Shown one piece after another: positions 6,918-12,784 of a stretch of 12,784 nucleotides of DNA (positions are counted from its first letter, which is position 1; each line of letters starts with the position of its first letter). The stretch is from an uncultured Blautia sp. (GTDB lineage: Bacteria > Bacillota > Clostridia > Lachnospirales > Lachnospiraceae): positions 1 through 12,784 of the forward strand of contig CAKRKL010000051.1 in NCBI GenBank assembly GCA_934358405.1, in the 5' to 3' direction. The notes under the pieces were generated by a model. That model did not search any database. It was not told the DNA's origin and saw only the letters and a list, made by a program, of their open reading frames with translations. A program made the position numbers and the translations under genes.

Positions 6918-8180
6918 TTAATTCTGATTCGCAACCCTTCTGCCGGATGGCATCAGCTGTCCGATCGCATAGCAGACAGCAGCTGCAGCCATGCCATTAA
7001 TGGAAGGTACTCCCCAGTTCAGCACATTTGCCACAATTGTTCCAAGCACTACACCTATAACAGAAAACCAGTTTACTGTTTTAAGTCTTGGATTTTCTTC
7101 CTCATAATCCTTTCGGTTCATGAAATAATCCATTACCAGAATAATTCCAACAGGTGGAAGGGTACAGTTCAGAATATTCAGCCAGCCGCAGAAATTGTAG
7201 TACAGCCATACAGAAGCTACTGTTCCGATAAATCCGGAGATCAGTACCATCGGCTTCTTTTTCTGATGAAAAATATTTGCAAGCCCAAGACCTGCTGTAT
7301 ACAGCGCATTGTCATTGGTGGTCCAGATATTCAGTCCCAGCACCAGTACAGCCAGGTAAAACAGGTTCAGACGAAGCATAACCTCAAAAATATCGTTTCC
7401 TCCTACAAAGATAGAAGAAACTGCACCAAAGAAAAACATCAGGGAGTTACCGATAAAAAATGCAACTACTGTGGTAATCGCGCCAACCTTGCCATTTTTT
7501 GCAAAACGGGCAAAGTTTGGAGTAGCAGTTCCACCGGATACGAAGGAACCTACAACCAATCCTGCGCCCCCGATAATGGTCAGGCTTCCGCTGGATTTTG
7601 CAAACTGGTCAATGATGGTTCCGTCTCCCTGGCGCACAGCCATCACCATAGCTGCTGTTCCAAGAACTGCAACAAGGGGCACAGCGATATAGCTGACAAT
7701 GGTAAGGGAATCAATTCCAAAATAAGCAGATGCAGTCATACATACACCTGCCAGAATTACAAGTCCCCACATGGCAGCATCGCTTCCGCCAAGAAGCTCC
7801 TTGGATACCGGAATGGCAAACATGGCAAGTCCCACGCCAAACCAGCCGATCTGGGTAAAGCTGATCATCGCAGATGGAAGGTATGAGCCCTTCTCTCCAA
7901 ACGCTCTTCTTGAAAGAAGATCCAGGGATAAACCGGTTTTGGCACCTACATATCCAAGAAGCCCTGTATAAGCACCAAGAATCACACCGCCAAGGATCAG
8001 GGATTTCAAAAAGCCCCAGAAATCAAGACCTTCTGCCAGCTGCTGTCCTACCCACATGCTCGCGGAAAAGAAGGTAAATCCCAGCATGATCATAAACATG
8101 GTAACCAGTCCCTTACGGCTGTCTGCAGGAACTGCTTTTGACGCAAAATCAACGTCTTTTGTCTTTTTCTCTTTACTCAT
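6918..8180 (-). CDS. codB: Cytosine permease, NCS1 family
   Basis: The 420-residue polytopic membrane protein imports cytosine, probably with a cation. It resembles E. coli CodB (about 419 residues) along its whole length. Shared stretches include SRKGLVTMFMIMLGFTFFSA, SMWVGQQL, GYVGAKTGLSLDLLSRRAFG, QIGWFGVGLAMFAIPVSKE, VGSFVSGGTATPNFARF, FFIGNSLMFFFGA and VLGLNIWTTNDNALYTAG. About twelve hydrophobic helices are expected, with a short basic N-terminus. The frame is open to 8201, but the ATG at 8180 has AGGAG at 8189-8193 and gives the family's usual length. It lies 20 bases after the PRTase-like gene and ends at an operon terminator. No cytosine deaminase (codA) is in the window, so a different nucleobase of the NCS1 range remains possible, though the similarity to CodB itself is strong. 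Confidence 0.93.
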   Translation of the reverse strand: MSKEKKTKDVDFASKAVPADSRKGLVTMFMIMLGFTFFSASMWVGQQLAEGLDFWGFLKSLILGGVILGAYTGLLGYVGAKTGLSLDLLSRRAFGEKGSYLPSAMISFTQIGWFGVGLAMFAIPVSKELLGGSDAAMWGLVILAGVCMTASAYFGIDSLTIVSYIAVPLVAVLGTAAMVMAVRQGDGTIIDQFAKSSGSLTIIGGAGLVVGSFVSGGTATPNFARFAKNGKVGAITTVVAFFIGNSLMFFFGAVSSIFVGGNDIFEVMLRLNLFYLAVLVLGLNIWTTNDNALYTAGLGLANIFHQKKKPMVLISGFIGTVASVWLYYNFCGWLNILNCTLPPVGIILVMDYFMNRKDYEEENPRLKTVNWFSVIGVVLGTIVANVLNWGVPSINGMAAAAVCYAIGQLMPSGRRVANQN

Positions 8181-8200
8181 TTTCTTTCTCCTGTAAAACA

Positions 8201-9355
8201 TTAAAGTATATACTTGCGCAGTGCAGTTGTGAATTCTTCAATTCTCTGCTGTGCGATTTCTTCCAGTGTTACATTTTTCAGGCAGTCTGCAAAGCGCATT
8301 TCCATCTCATAGAGCCATTTGGTCTGTGCAGATTCGATTTCCTGGAAATGATTGCAGGCAAGCCATTCTTCATAGCTGATTGGTAAAGCGTAGCCTAATT
8401 TTTCCTCGATAAGTGCATTCATATCAATTACGTCGCAGCGCTTAAGCATACCCTTCCAGAAGTCCAGAACCTCTTCCACATGCTCATGGATCTCATATCT
8501 TCTGGCTCCGCCATCATAAATGATACACTTCTCAAACAGAGGATCACGCATGGAAAGGGTCTCTCTTCGGAATTCCGGTGCGATGATGCCATCCTTCCAG
8601 AAGAAATCCACATCCGGAAGATTGATCCCGGATACGCCCTTATCCTGATAAGTGCTGAAGATTCCCTCATAATAAACTGTGATAAAACCTTCGAAATCCG
8701 GCCAGTATTCACGTATCTCACTGGTAAGCTTCTCAAGGATCTCAATTCCCTTGGTTCCGCCGATGGTAAAAATAATAATGTTTCGCAGTCTGGCACCATG
8801 TGCTCTGTAAAAATCTGTTACATAGCGCAGGCAGTGAATCAGGGTTTCACCGGAGGCAATGATATCTCCGATCATAAGTGTACTGTCCGGCACCATGGTA
8901 AGCTTGCTGTATTTAATCTCAAGTCCTGCGATCTCATCCTCCTGGAATACACGCTCGCTGGACAAAAAGCTGATATCATGAACACGGATATGTTCTCTGT
9001 AGCAGCTCTCCTCAAGCGGATAATTAAGAGCGCCGCGAAGAATAGACAGAATATTTGCAGTTGTCACCTTCTTCTGCTCCTTAAAATAATAAAGCATCTG
9101 TGAGGTTGCCGGAATCAGGCAATGATAGACCTCATAGCCTACAACCTCAGGTGTGTTCATCAGCTTTCTTGTCTCAGCCTCTGACACCACATAGTACTCA
9201 TTCATATAATTTCCGCCTGCCAGCTTGTAGCAGTCCACGCCCTGCTCAGAAAACTCTCTGACCAGTCTTACGTTTTCCCAATTTTTCATCTGTCGTGCTC
9301 TTATCCTTTCTTCTGCTGTTTTTCCGTAAAAAAAGCCCTCTTTTGCATCGGTCAC
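8201..9355 (-). CDS. Phosphoribosyltransferase-like protein of unknown specificity, operon partner of codB
   Basis: This 384-residue cytoplasmic protein is not one I can name. Residues 103-110 (LSILRGAL) resemble the pyrophosphate loop of type I phosphoribosyltransferases such as UPRT (ILRAGL). STLMIGDIIASGETL (158-172) resembles the 13-residue PRPP-binding motif (consensus VVDDVIATGGT), keeping the second acidic residue (D164) and ASGET but with Gly163 in place of the first. After it come an RNIIIFTIGGTKGIEILEKL segment and INLPDVDFFWKDG, arranged much like the UPRT C-terminal half. N- and C-terminal extensions of about 75 and 120 residues make it twice a normal PRTase. The start is uncertain: GTG at 9355 has only a weak ribosome site; an ATG at 9289 is the alternative. 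With codB 20 bases downstream, trapping an imported nucleobase as a nucleotide is the simplest idea, but that is inference. Confidence 0.75.
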   Translation of the reverse strand: MTDAKEGFFYGKTAEERIRARQMKNWENVRLVREFSEQGVDCYKLAGGNYMNEYYVVSEAETRKLMNTPEVVGYEVYHCLIPATSQMLYYFKEQKKVTTANILSILRGALNYPLEESCYREHIRVHDISFLSSERVFQEDEIAGLEIKYSKLTMVPDSTLMIGDIIASGETLIHCLRYVTDFYRAHGARLRNIIIFTIGGTKGIEILEKLTSEIREYWPDFEGFITVYYEGIFSTYQDKGVSGINLPDVDFFWKDGIIAPEFRRETLSMRDPLFEKCIIYDGGARRYEIHEHVEEVLDFWKGMLKRCDVIDMNALIEEKLGYALPISYEEWLACNHFQEIESAQTKWLYEMEMRFADCLKNVTLEEIAQQRIEEFTTALRKYIL

Positions 9356-9448
9356 ATATGTCGTTCCAGCAAAAGACAGCCTGTTTCATGGCTTTATCTC
9401 AGTATCATATCCTATAAACAATTCCCTTGTCTACAGGGCACACCATTA
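9356..9448 (-). promoter_or_regulatory. Approximately 90-nt 5' leader of the PRTase-like/codB operon
   Basis: If transcription starts about seven bases after the -10 at 9455-9460, the leader is about 90 nt. It can form two small hairpins on the minus strand: CCCT/AGGG around a 7-base loop (about 9423-9437), and AGCC/GGCT around an 8-base loop (about 9378-9393). I do not recognise a purine, preQ1, ZTP or other named riboswitch, and no terminator hairpin with a T run is present. Confidence 0.35.
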
Positions 9449-9454
9449 ACAAAG

Positions 9455-9483
9455 ATGATATGATGAATATGCTTCCTTGTCAA
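9455..9483 (-). promoter_or_regulatory. Sigma-A promoter of the PRTase-like/codB operon
   Basis: On the minus strand, a perfect -35 TTGACA (9478-9483) and a -10 TATCAT (9455-9460) are separated by exactly 17 bases. This is one of the best promoter matches in the window and is back-to-back with the luxS promoter. Confidence 0.8.
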
Positions 9484-9520
9484 GTGGAAATCCTCATTTT
9501 TTCTTTCCGCTTTTCCCATC

Positions 9521-9549
9521 TTGCCACTTTTTCCGGAGTCTGTTAAAAT
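9521..9549 (+). promoter_or_regulatory. Sigma-A promoter of luxS
   Basis: TTGCCA (9521-9526) and TAAAAT (9544-9549) are separated by 17 bases. Transcription would begin near 9556, giving a leader of about 37 nt before the luxS ATG. The 37 bases between the two outward-facing -35 boxes (9484-9520) are T/C-rich on the plus strand and could hold an operator, but no clear palindrome was seen. Confidence 0.75.
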
Positions 9550-9592
9550 CAAGAAAGAATTTTATATTTTACAGAAAGTGAGGAACTTTTTT

Positions 9593-10072
9593 ATGGAAAA
9601 AATCACCAGCTTTACAATAGACCACATCAAGCTTCAGCCCGGAGTGTATGTTTCCCGTAAGGATCCGGTTGGAGACAGCGTGATCACCACCTTCGACATC
9701 CGCATGACTTCCCCTAATGAGGAGCCTGTAATGAATACCGCAGAGCTTCACACCATTGAGCATCTGGCTGCCACCTTCCTTCGCAACCACAAGGATTTCG
9801 GTTCCAGGATGATCTACTGGGGTCCAATGGGCTGCCGCACCGGAAATTATCTTCTGCTGAACGGAGATTATGAGTCCAAAGACATTGTGCCACTTATGAT
9901 CGAAACCTTTGAATTTATCCGTGATTTCCAGGGCGAAGTACCGGGAGCCTCTGCTAAGGACTGCGGAAACTATCTGGATATGAACCTTGGCATGGCCAAA
10001 TACCTTGCAAAGAAATTCCTGGATGAGGTGCTCTATGATATCAAACCGGACAGACTGGTTTATCCGGAATAA
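9593..10072 (+). CDS. luxS: S-ribosylhomocysteine lyase (autoinducer-2 synthase)
   Basis: The 159-residue metalloenzyme cleaves S-ribosylhomocysteine to homocysteine and DPD, the precursor of autoinducer-2, as part of the activated methyl cycle. The HTIEH metal motif (53-57) and Cys124 (KDCGNY) supply the His/His/Cys metal site. Glu56 and Cys81 (GPMGCRTG) are the expected catalytic acid/base residues. Length matches the family (about 155-170). The frame is open upstream to 9521, but that extension overlaps the promoter. GTGAGGA at 9578-9584 lies eight bases before the ATG at 9593, which begins MEKITSF. The gene stands alone between its own promoter and a strong terminator. The usual partner, the SAH nucleosidase (mtnN/pfs), is not in the window. 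Confidence 0.97.
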   Translation: MEKITSFTIDHIKLQPGVYVSRKDPVGDSVITTFDIRMTSPNEEPVMNTAELHTIEHLAATFLRNHKDFGSRMIYWGPMGCRTGNYLLLNGDYESKDIVPLMIETFEFIRDFQGEVPGASAKDCGNYLDMNLGMAKYLAKKFLDEVLYDIKPDRLVYPE

Positions 10073-10098
10073 ATCAGCGGATTCCGAATGTCCTATAA

Positions 10099-10151
10099 AA
10101 AATGCCGGATAGCAGATCACATACCCTGTGATTTCTGCCCTCCGGCATTTT
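10099..10151. terminator. Strong bidirectional terminator between luxS and the SH3b lipoprotein gene
   Basis: AAAATGCCGGA (10099-10109) pairs perfectly with TCCGGCATTTT (10141-10151). The stem continues inside with GCAGA/TCTGC and TCACA/TGTGA segments separated by small bulges. T-rich tracts follow on both strands. It lies 26 bases after luxS and 23 bases from the convergent lipoprotein stop. Confidence 0.9.
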
Positions 10152-10174
10152 CTTATTTCGTCTGATTTAATGCA

Positions 10175-10654
10175 TCAGCCTTCTGTGGATGCGTCAGCTG
10201 TCTGATCTGCCGCAGCCTGGTCAGCTGTACCTGCGTCTGCTGCAGCGGCAGCTGCAGTTACATAATCACCAGATACATACGCGGTCTGTCCCTCATAGGA
10301 TACCTCAACCCATCCGTTATCACACACACCTGTGCTGGTAAGCTGTGTGCCACTTGCCACACTGGCAACCAGAGTTGCCTCTGCGCTTGCATCTGCACGA
10401 AGGTTTACATCTACATTTGCAGTATAGGTACCGTCCTGCTTGGTTACATTCACACCACTTGCGGTCTGCACAACTACCACCTCCGGTGTAGGAGTAGGCT
10501 CAGGAGTAGGCGTTGCCTCTGGGGTAGGGGTTGGGATCGGAGTAGGGGTAGCCTGTATAACGGTAACGGTTGCTCCTGCGCCTTCTTCAAATCCGCATCC
10601 CGGGATGCAAAGTGCTGCGCCAAGAAGCAGAGCAGCCAAACCTGCTTTTCTCAT
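10175..10654 (-). CDS. Secreted lipoprotein with Pro-Thr linker and SH3b domain
   Basis: The 159-residue protein has a signal peptide (MRKAGLAALLLGAALCIPGC) whose last residues IPGC serve as a lipobox with Cys20 as the lipidation site. Pro at -2 is unusual but tolerable. Residues 36-58 are a Thr-Pro repeat linker of the kind that spans cell walls. Residues about 78-133 form a bacterial SH3 domain (VDVNLRADASAEATLVASV, GTQLTSTG, GWVEVSYEGQTAYVSGDYV), which usually binds peptidoglycan peptides or other wall polymers. The last 26 residues are an Ala/Asp-rich tail. No catalytic domain is present, so a wall-binding or sensing role is inferred. AAGGAGG lies upstream of the ATG. It has its own promoter and is divergent from the DAACS transporter. 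Confidence 0.85.
   Translation of the reverse strand: MRKAGLAALLLGAALCIPGCGFEEGAGATVTVIQATPTPIPTPTPEATPTPEPTPTPEVVVVQTASGVNVTKQDGTYTANVDVNLRADASAEATLVASVASGTQLTSTGVCDNGWVEVSYEGQTAYVSGDYVTAAAAAADAGTADQAAADQTADASTEG
10481..10549 (-). repeat. Degenerate Thr-Pro coding repeat inside the SH3b lipoprotein
   Basis: This 69-base stretch encodes 23 residues made of TP, PTPE and PTPEATP units. The DNA units (plus-strand GGAGTAGG/GGGGTAGG variants) are imperfect, so slippage is possible but less likely than in a perfect minisatellite. Confidence 0.7.
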
Positions 10655-10714
10655 AGTATTATTCCTCCTTTACAAAGCGTTACTGCTTTGGATTGATTCT
10701 TCTCTTATGAAACT

Positions 10715-10734
10715 CAGCTGCACTCTGGCAGCTG
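10715..10734 (-). other. Hairpin in the 5' leader of the SH3b lipoprotein gene
   Basis: CAGCTGC and GCAGCTG pair perfectly over 7 bases around a 6-base loop. It falls in the roughly 100-nt leader between the lipoprotein promoter and start codon. On the plus strand it is followed six bases later by six T, so it could also stop stray plus-strand transcription, but no plus-strand gene ends nearby. Confidence 0.4.
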
Positions 10735-10763
10735 CAGACTCTTTTTTGCGAATCGTTACAATT

Positions 10764-10792
10764 AATATACAGTATTATTACAAAATATGCAA
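10764..10792 (-). promoter_or_regulatory. Promoter of the SH3b lipoprotein gene
   Basis: On the minus strand, -35 TTGCAT (10787-10792) and -10 TATATT (10764-10769) are separated by 17 bases. The predicted leader is about 100 nt and contains a perfect 7-base-pair hairpin. Confidence 0.65.
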
Positions 10793-10847
10793 GTCCTAAG
10801 TAAATTTGCCTGCCGATCCGTAACATACAAGGTTTTCCAAAATTTCA

Positions 10848-10876
10848 TTGCGCCTTTCTTTTTCATATATTATAAT
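10848..10876 (+). promoter_or_regulatory. Promoter of the DAACS transporter, almost touching the ribosome site
   Basis: TTGCGC (10848-10853) and a perfect TATAAT (10871-10876) are separated by 17 bases. GGAGGA begins at 10883, so the mRNA would start at or within a base or two of the Shine-Dalgarno sequence, giving a leader of only about 15 nt. The frame that is open from 10787 therefore starts at the ATG at 10898, not upstream. Confidence 0.65.
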
Positions 10877-10897
10877 ACATTCGGAGGAATTTACACA

Positions 10898-12136
10898 ATG
10901 AAGAAAAAAAGAATTATGACCAGTTTACCTCTTCGGATCCTGACAGTAAGTATACCGGGCTTACTTGCAGGACTGTTTTTCAATGCTACCCGAACCTTAG
11001 GTTTTACATCCGGTGCACTCAATCTGGTTGTTACGGCGCGTTATGTACTTAGCCAGCTGATTACCTTTCTGGCACCACTTATCATTATGGGACTGGTGGC
11101 ATCCTCCATCATTTCCGTAAAAAAAGATTCCACCCCGGCAACCAGACCTGTAATCGGGATCACTTATTTTTCCATGCTGGGAGCAGCTGCATTTTCAGCA
11201 CTGCTTGGTTATCTGATTATACCAAGACTTCCGGTATCCACAGACAGTCTTGCTTTTCGTTTTCTTCCGGATACATTATTTGAGCTTCCTGTTCCGGCGC
11301 CGATTTCCCCTTTAAGTGCACTTGTACTTGCCATATTGCTGGGATTTAGTGCCTGTTGGACCAATGCAGTGCGCACCAAGGAGCTGCTTAACGAATTTCG
11401 CGGGATCACCCTTTCCCTGATGTCCCGGGTTCTGCTGCCTGTCCTTCCTGCTTATATCGGGCTTTCCCTGTGTACGCTTGCATATCAGGGATACTTTATC
11501 AAATACCTGCCGCTTCTGCTTCTGACCCTGGTAATCGTGATTCCGGTCTATGGCATCTGGATCTTGCTTTTGTATTACATTGCCGGTTCTTATTCAGGAA
11601 AAAGCCCCTGGAAAGTCCTCAACGAATACCTGCCTGTCTGTAAAATAGCACTGAAGAACCACTCTTCTGCAGCTACCGGCAAATATTCTTTAAATGCGGC
11701 AGCCCGATGTGAATGTCTTAATCAGGAGCTCTCCAGGACTATCCTTCCTCTTTTTACACAGATCCACCACTGCGGTTCTGTGCTCACAGAGGTATTTTTT
11801 GCCATGATGATCTCCCGTATTCTCTATGGCTCCGTCCCGGCTCCCAGCACAATGGTGATTTTTTCCCTGCTTCTTGCAACTTGCTCCATTGGCACTCCCG
11901 GACTTCCCTGGGGAACCGTTATGGTATCTCTCGGAGTCCTTACCGGAATCTTGAAGTTCGGAGATTCGGGAACTGCACTGATGTTTGCCGTATTTGCAAT
12001 TCACGACGGTTTTGCCACTGCCTGCAACATGACCTGCGATGGTGCCCTTGCACTGTTTCTCACTGAATATGCAAAAAAGCGGGAGCTTTTCCCAACAGGC
12101 TCTGATCCTGTAGGAAAAGACACTCCGCCATTATAA
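10898..12136 (+). CDS. Divergent dicarboxylate/amino acid:cation symporter (SDF/DAACS family)
   Basis: The 412-residue polytopic membrane protein has the glutamate-transporter (GltPh-like) fold. The HP1 serine motif is KNHSSAAT (253-260), HP2 is CSIGTPGLPWGTVM (329-342), and TM8 is HDGFATACNMTCDGALALF (369-387). D370, N377 and D381 match GltPh D394, N401 and D405. The position of the acidic-side-chain-binding Arg397 is Ala373, which argues against glutamate or aspartate and for a neutral substrate. The TM7 sodium motif NMDGT is replaced by HHCGS (290-294), removing D312. It may be a Ser/Thr/Cys-type or otherwise altered transporter. GGAGGA (10883-10888) precedes the ATG; a strong terminator follows. 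It is a single-gene unit, divergent from the SH3b lipoprotein and convergent with the hydantoinase-like gene. Confidence 0.85.
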   Translation: MKKKRIMTSLPLRILTVSIPGLLAGLFFNATRTLGFTSGALNLVVTARYVLSQLITFLAPLIIMGLVASSIISVKKDSTPATRPVIGITYFSMLGAAAFSALLGYLIIPRLPVSTDSLAFRFLPDTLFELPVPAPISPLSALVLAILLGFSACWTNAVRTKELLNEFRGITLSLMSRVLLPVLPAYIGLSLCTLAYQGYFIKYLPLLLLTLVIVIPVYGIWILLLYYIAGSYSGKSPWKVLNEYLPVCKIALKNHSSAATGKYSLNAAARCECLNQELSRTILPLFTQIHHCGSVLTEVFFAMMISRILYGSVPAPSTMVIFSLLLATCSIGTPGLPWGTVMVSLGVLTGILKFGDSGTALMFAVFAIHDGFATACNMTCDGALALFLTEYAKKRELFPTGSDPVGKDTPPL

Positions 12137-12179
12137 TGAATATACTTTCTAAAATCTGATTCAGACACACTTCAACTTA

Positions 12180-12241
12180 AATATGCGCCTTTTGCGGCCT
12201 GAAAAGCTTATTTAAAAGCCAAACCGCAAAAAGCGCATATT
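12180..12241. terminator. Long-stem terminator after the DAACS transporter
   Basis: The arms 12180-12197 and 12224-12241 (AATATGCGC.TTTTGCGG type) pair over 18 positions with one mismatch around a 26-base loop. A T-rich run (TCTTTTGTTATTTT) follows on the plus strand. On the minus strand the flank is less T-rich, so it mainly serves the transporter, but could also stop the convergent amidohydrolase transcript. The 147-base gap 12137-12283 holds nothing else recognisable. Confidence 0.85.
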
Positions 12242-12283
12242 CTTTTGTTATTTTCTGTTCACTTTCATAAAAAAATCTGCTGC

Positions 12284-12784
12284 TTATGCAAGAGGCTGTC
12301 TCAATCCTCTCTTAATATAAGTTCCAAGCTTCTCCTGCACCAGCTTTCCATCCTCAACAGCCAGATTTCCGCGAAGAAATACCTTGTCAATATCTCCATG
12401 AAGCTTAAAGCCCTCATATGGGTTATTATCCGTATTGTACCCATGAGTTTTGGCAGAAATTACACTCTCCTTTTCCGGATCAAAAACAACAATATCCGCA
12501 TCGCTGCCTTCTGCGATCACACCCTTATCAGGATATACACCATACAGCTTTGCAGGATTTTCGCACAAAAGCTGACACATTTTTTCTACTGTAATCCTGC
12601 CTGTGCGCACGCCGTAGGTATAAAGAAGGGTTCCCCTTGTCTGAACTCCCGGAAGTCCTCCCGGAATCTTCGTAAAGTCTTCTTTTCCCATTGCCTTTTG
12701 CGCCAGGGTAAAGCTGCACTGGTCAGTAGCCACCGTCTGGATCTGCCCCTCTGCAAGAGCCTTCCACAGACAGTCCTGATCCTC
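12284..12784 (-). CDS. Dihydropyrimidinase / D-hydantoinase-like amidohydrolase (N-terminal two-thirds outside window)
   Basis: The frame is open to the right edge, leaving about 166 C-terminal residues of a protein usually near 460. The reading frame reaches the edge without a start, and the internal GTG at 12733 is not a start. Family members hydrolyse cyclic amides such as dihydrouracil or hydantoins with a binuclear metal centre. Visible marks are TVATDQCSF (canonical ATDHCPF; the Asp is the metal/catalytic ligand), IPGGLPGVQTRGTLLYTYGV, the amidohydrolase C-terminal NPAKLYGVYPDKGVIAEGSDADIVVFDPE, and GYNTDNNPYEGF before the last strands (canonical HHNVDYNPYEG). His to Gln and Pro to Ser changes in the first motif are worth noting. 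Relatives include HyuA (YgeZ) of purine/hydantoin breakdown clusters. Substrate is not decidable from this fragment. Confidence 0.9.
   Translation of the reverse strand, partial: EDQDCLWKALAEGQIQTVATDQCSFTLAQKAMGKEDFTKIPGGLPGVQTRGTLLYTYGVRTGRITVEKMCQLLCENPAKLYGVYPDKGVIAEGSDADIVVFDPEKESVISAKTHGYNTDNNPYEGFKLHGDIDKVFLRGNLAVEDGKLVQEKLGTYIKRGLRQPLA

Noticed and set aside
6678..7886. A 402-codon plus-strand open frame
   Set aside because: It lies opposite the cyclophilin signal peptide and codB. Its translation is Cys/His/Asn/Lys-rich without hydrophobic or domain pattern, and it lacks a ribosome site, while the minus strand gives a clear CodB.
8181..8201. N-terminal extension of CodB by seven residues (MFYRRKK)
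   Set aside because: It would overlap the preceding stop codon, and AGGAG at 8189-8193 serves the ATG at 8180.
9356..9448. Purine, preQ1 or ZTP riboswitch ahead of the codB operon
   Set aside because: None of the conserved core sequences of these classes could be found, so only an unassigned leader is reported.
9521..9592. Upstream extension of the LuxS frame
   Set aside because: It coincides with the promoter and leader. The ATG at 9593 has a ribosome site and begins at the family's N-terminus.
10481..10549. GGAGTAGG-type repeats considered as a CRISPR or minisatellite array
   Set aside because: The units are short, imperfect, without spacers, and explained by Thr-Pro codons of the lipoprotein linker.

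Overview
The window reads as chromosomal housekeeping DNA of a low-to-mid GC Gram-positive anaerobe, most likely a gut Clostridia member of the Lachnospiraceae type. This is inferred from gene content (luxS, ECF-type PanT, type III pantothenate kinase, YtqB/MnmM methylase, lipoproteins with Gly-Cys lipoboxes), from strong AGGAGG ribosome sites and from sigma-A-like promoters. No phage, transposon, CRISPR, tRNA or rRNA sequence was seen.

Left part (1-5222): a MATE efflux pump runs off the left edge on the minus strand. It is divergent from an RluA-family pseudouridine synthase that starts with TTG. This synthase converges, across a bidirectional terminator, on a three-gene minus-strand operon, coaBC - panT - coaX. 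The operon combines pantothenate uptake (ECF S component), pantothenate phosphorylation (CoaX) and the two steps to 4'-phosphopantetheine (CoaBC), so it is a compact coenzyme A module with its own promoter.

Middle part (5223-9592): mnmM (ytqB), a tRNA wobble-uridine methylase, is divergent from coaBC and converges on a secreted cyclophilin lipoprotein. Next comes a minus-strand operon of a 384-residue phosphoribosyltransferase-like protein followed by a clear CodB-type cytosine permease. A good promoter and a leader of about 90 nt precede it. The pair suggests uptake and capture of a nucleobase, and its first gene is the least familiar protein in the window.

Right part (9521-12784): luxS is a single-gene unit with a clear promoter and a strong terminator. 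It is followed by a minus-strand lipoprotein with a Pro-Thr linker and an SH3b domain. A divergent SDF/DAACS-family transporter lacks the usual substrate arginine and the NMDGT sodium motif. At the right edge lies the C-terminal part of a dihydropyrimidinase/hydantoinase-like amidohydrolase. All gene-free stretches are shorter than 300 bases and hold promoters, leaders or terminators. I see no wholly new multi-gene system. The best leads are the PRTase-like/CodB pair and the altered DAACS transporter.
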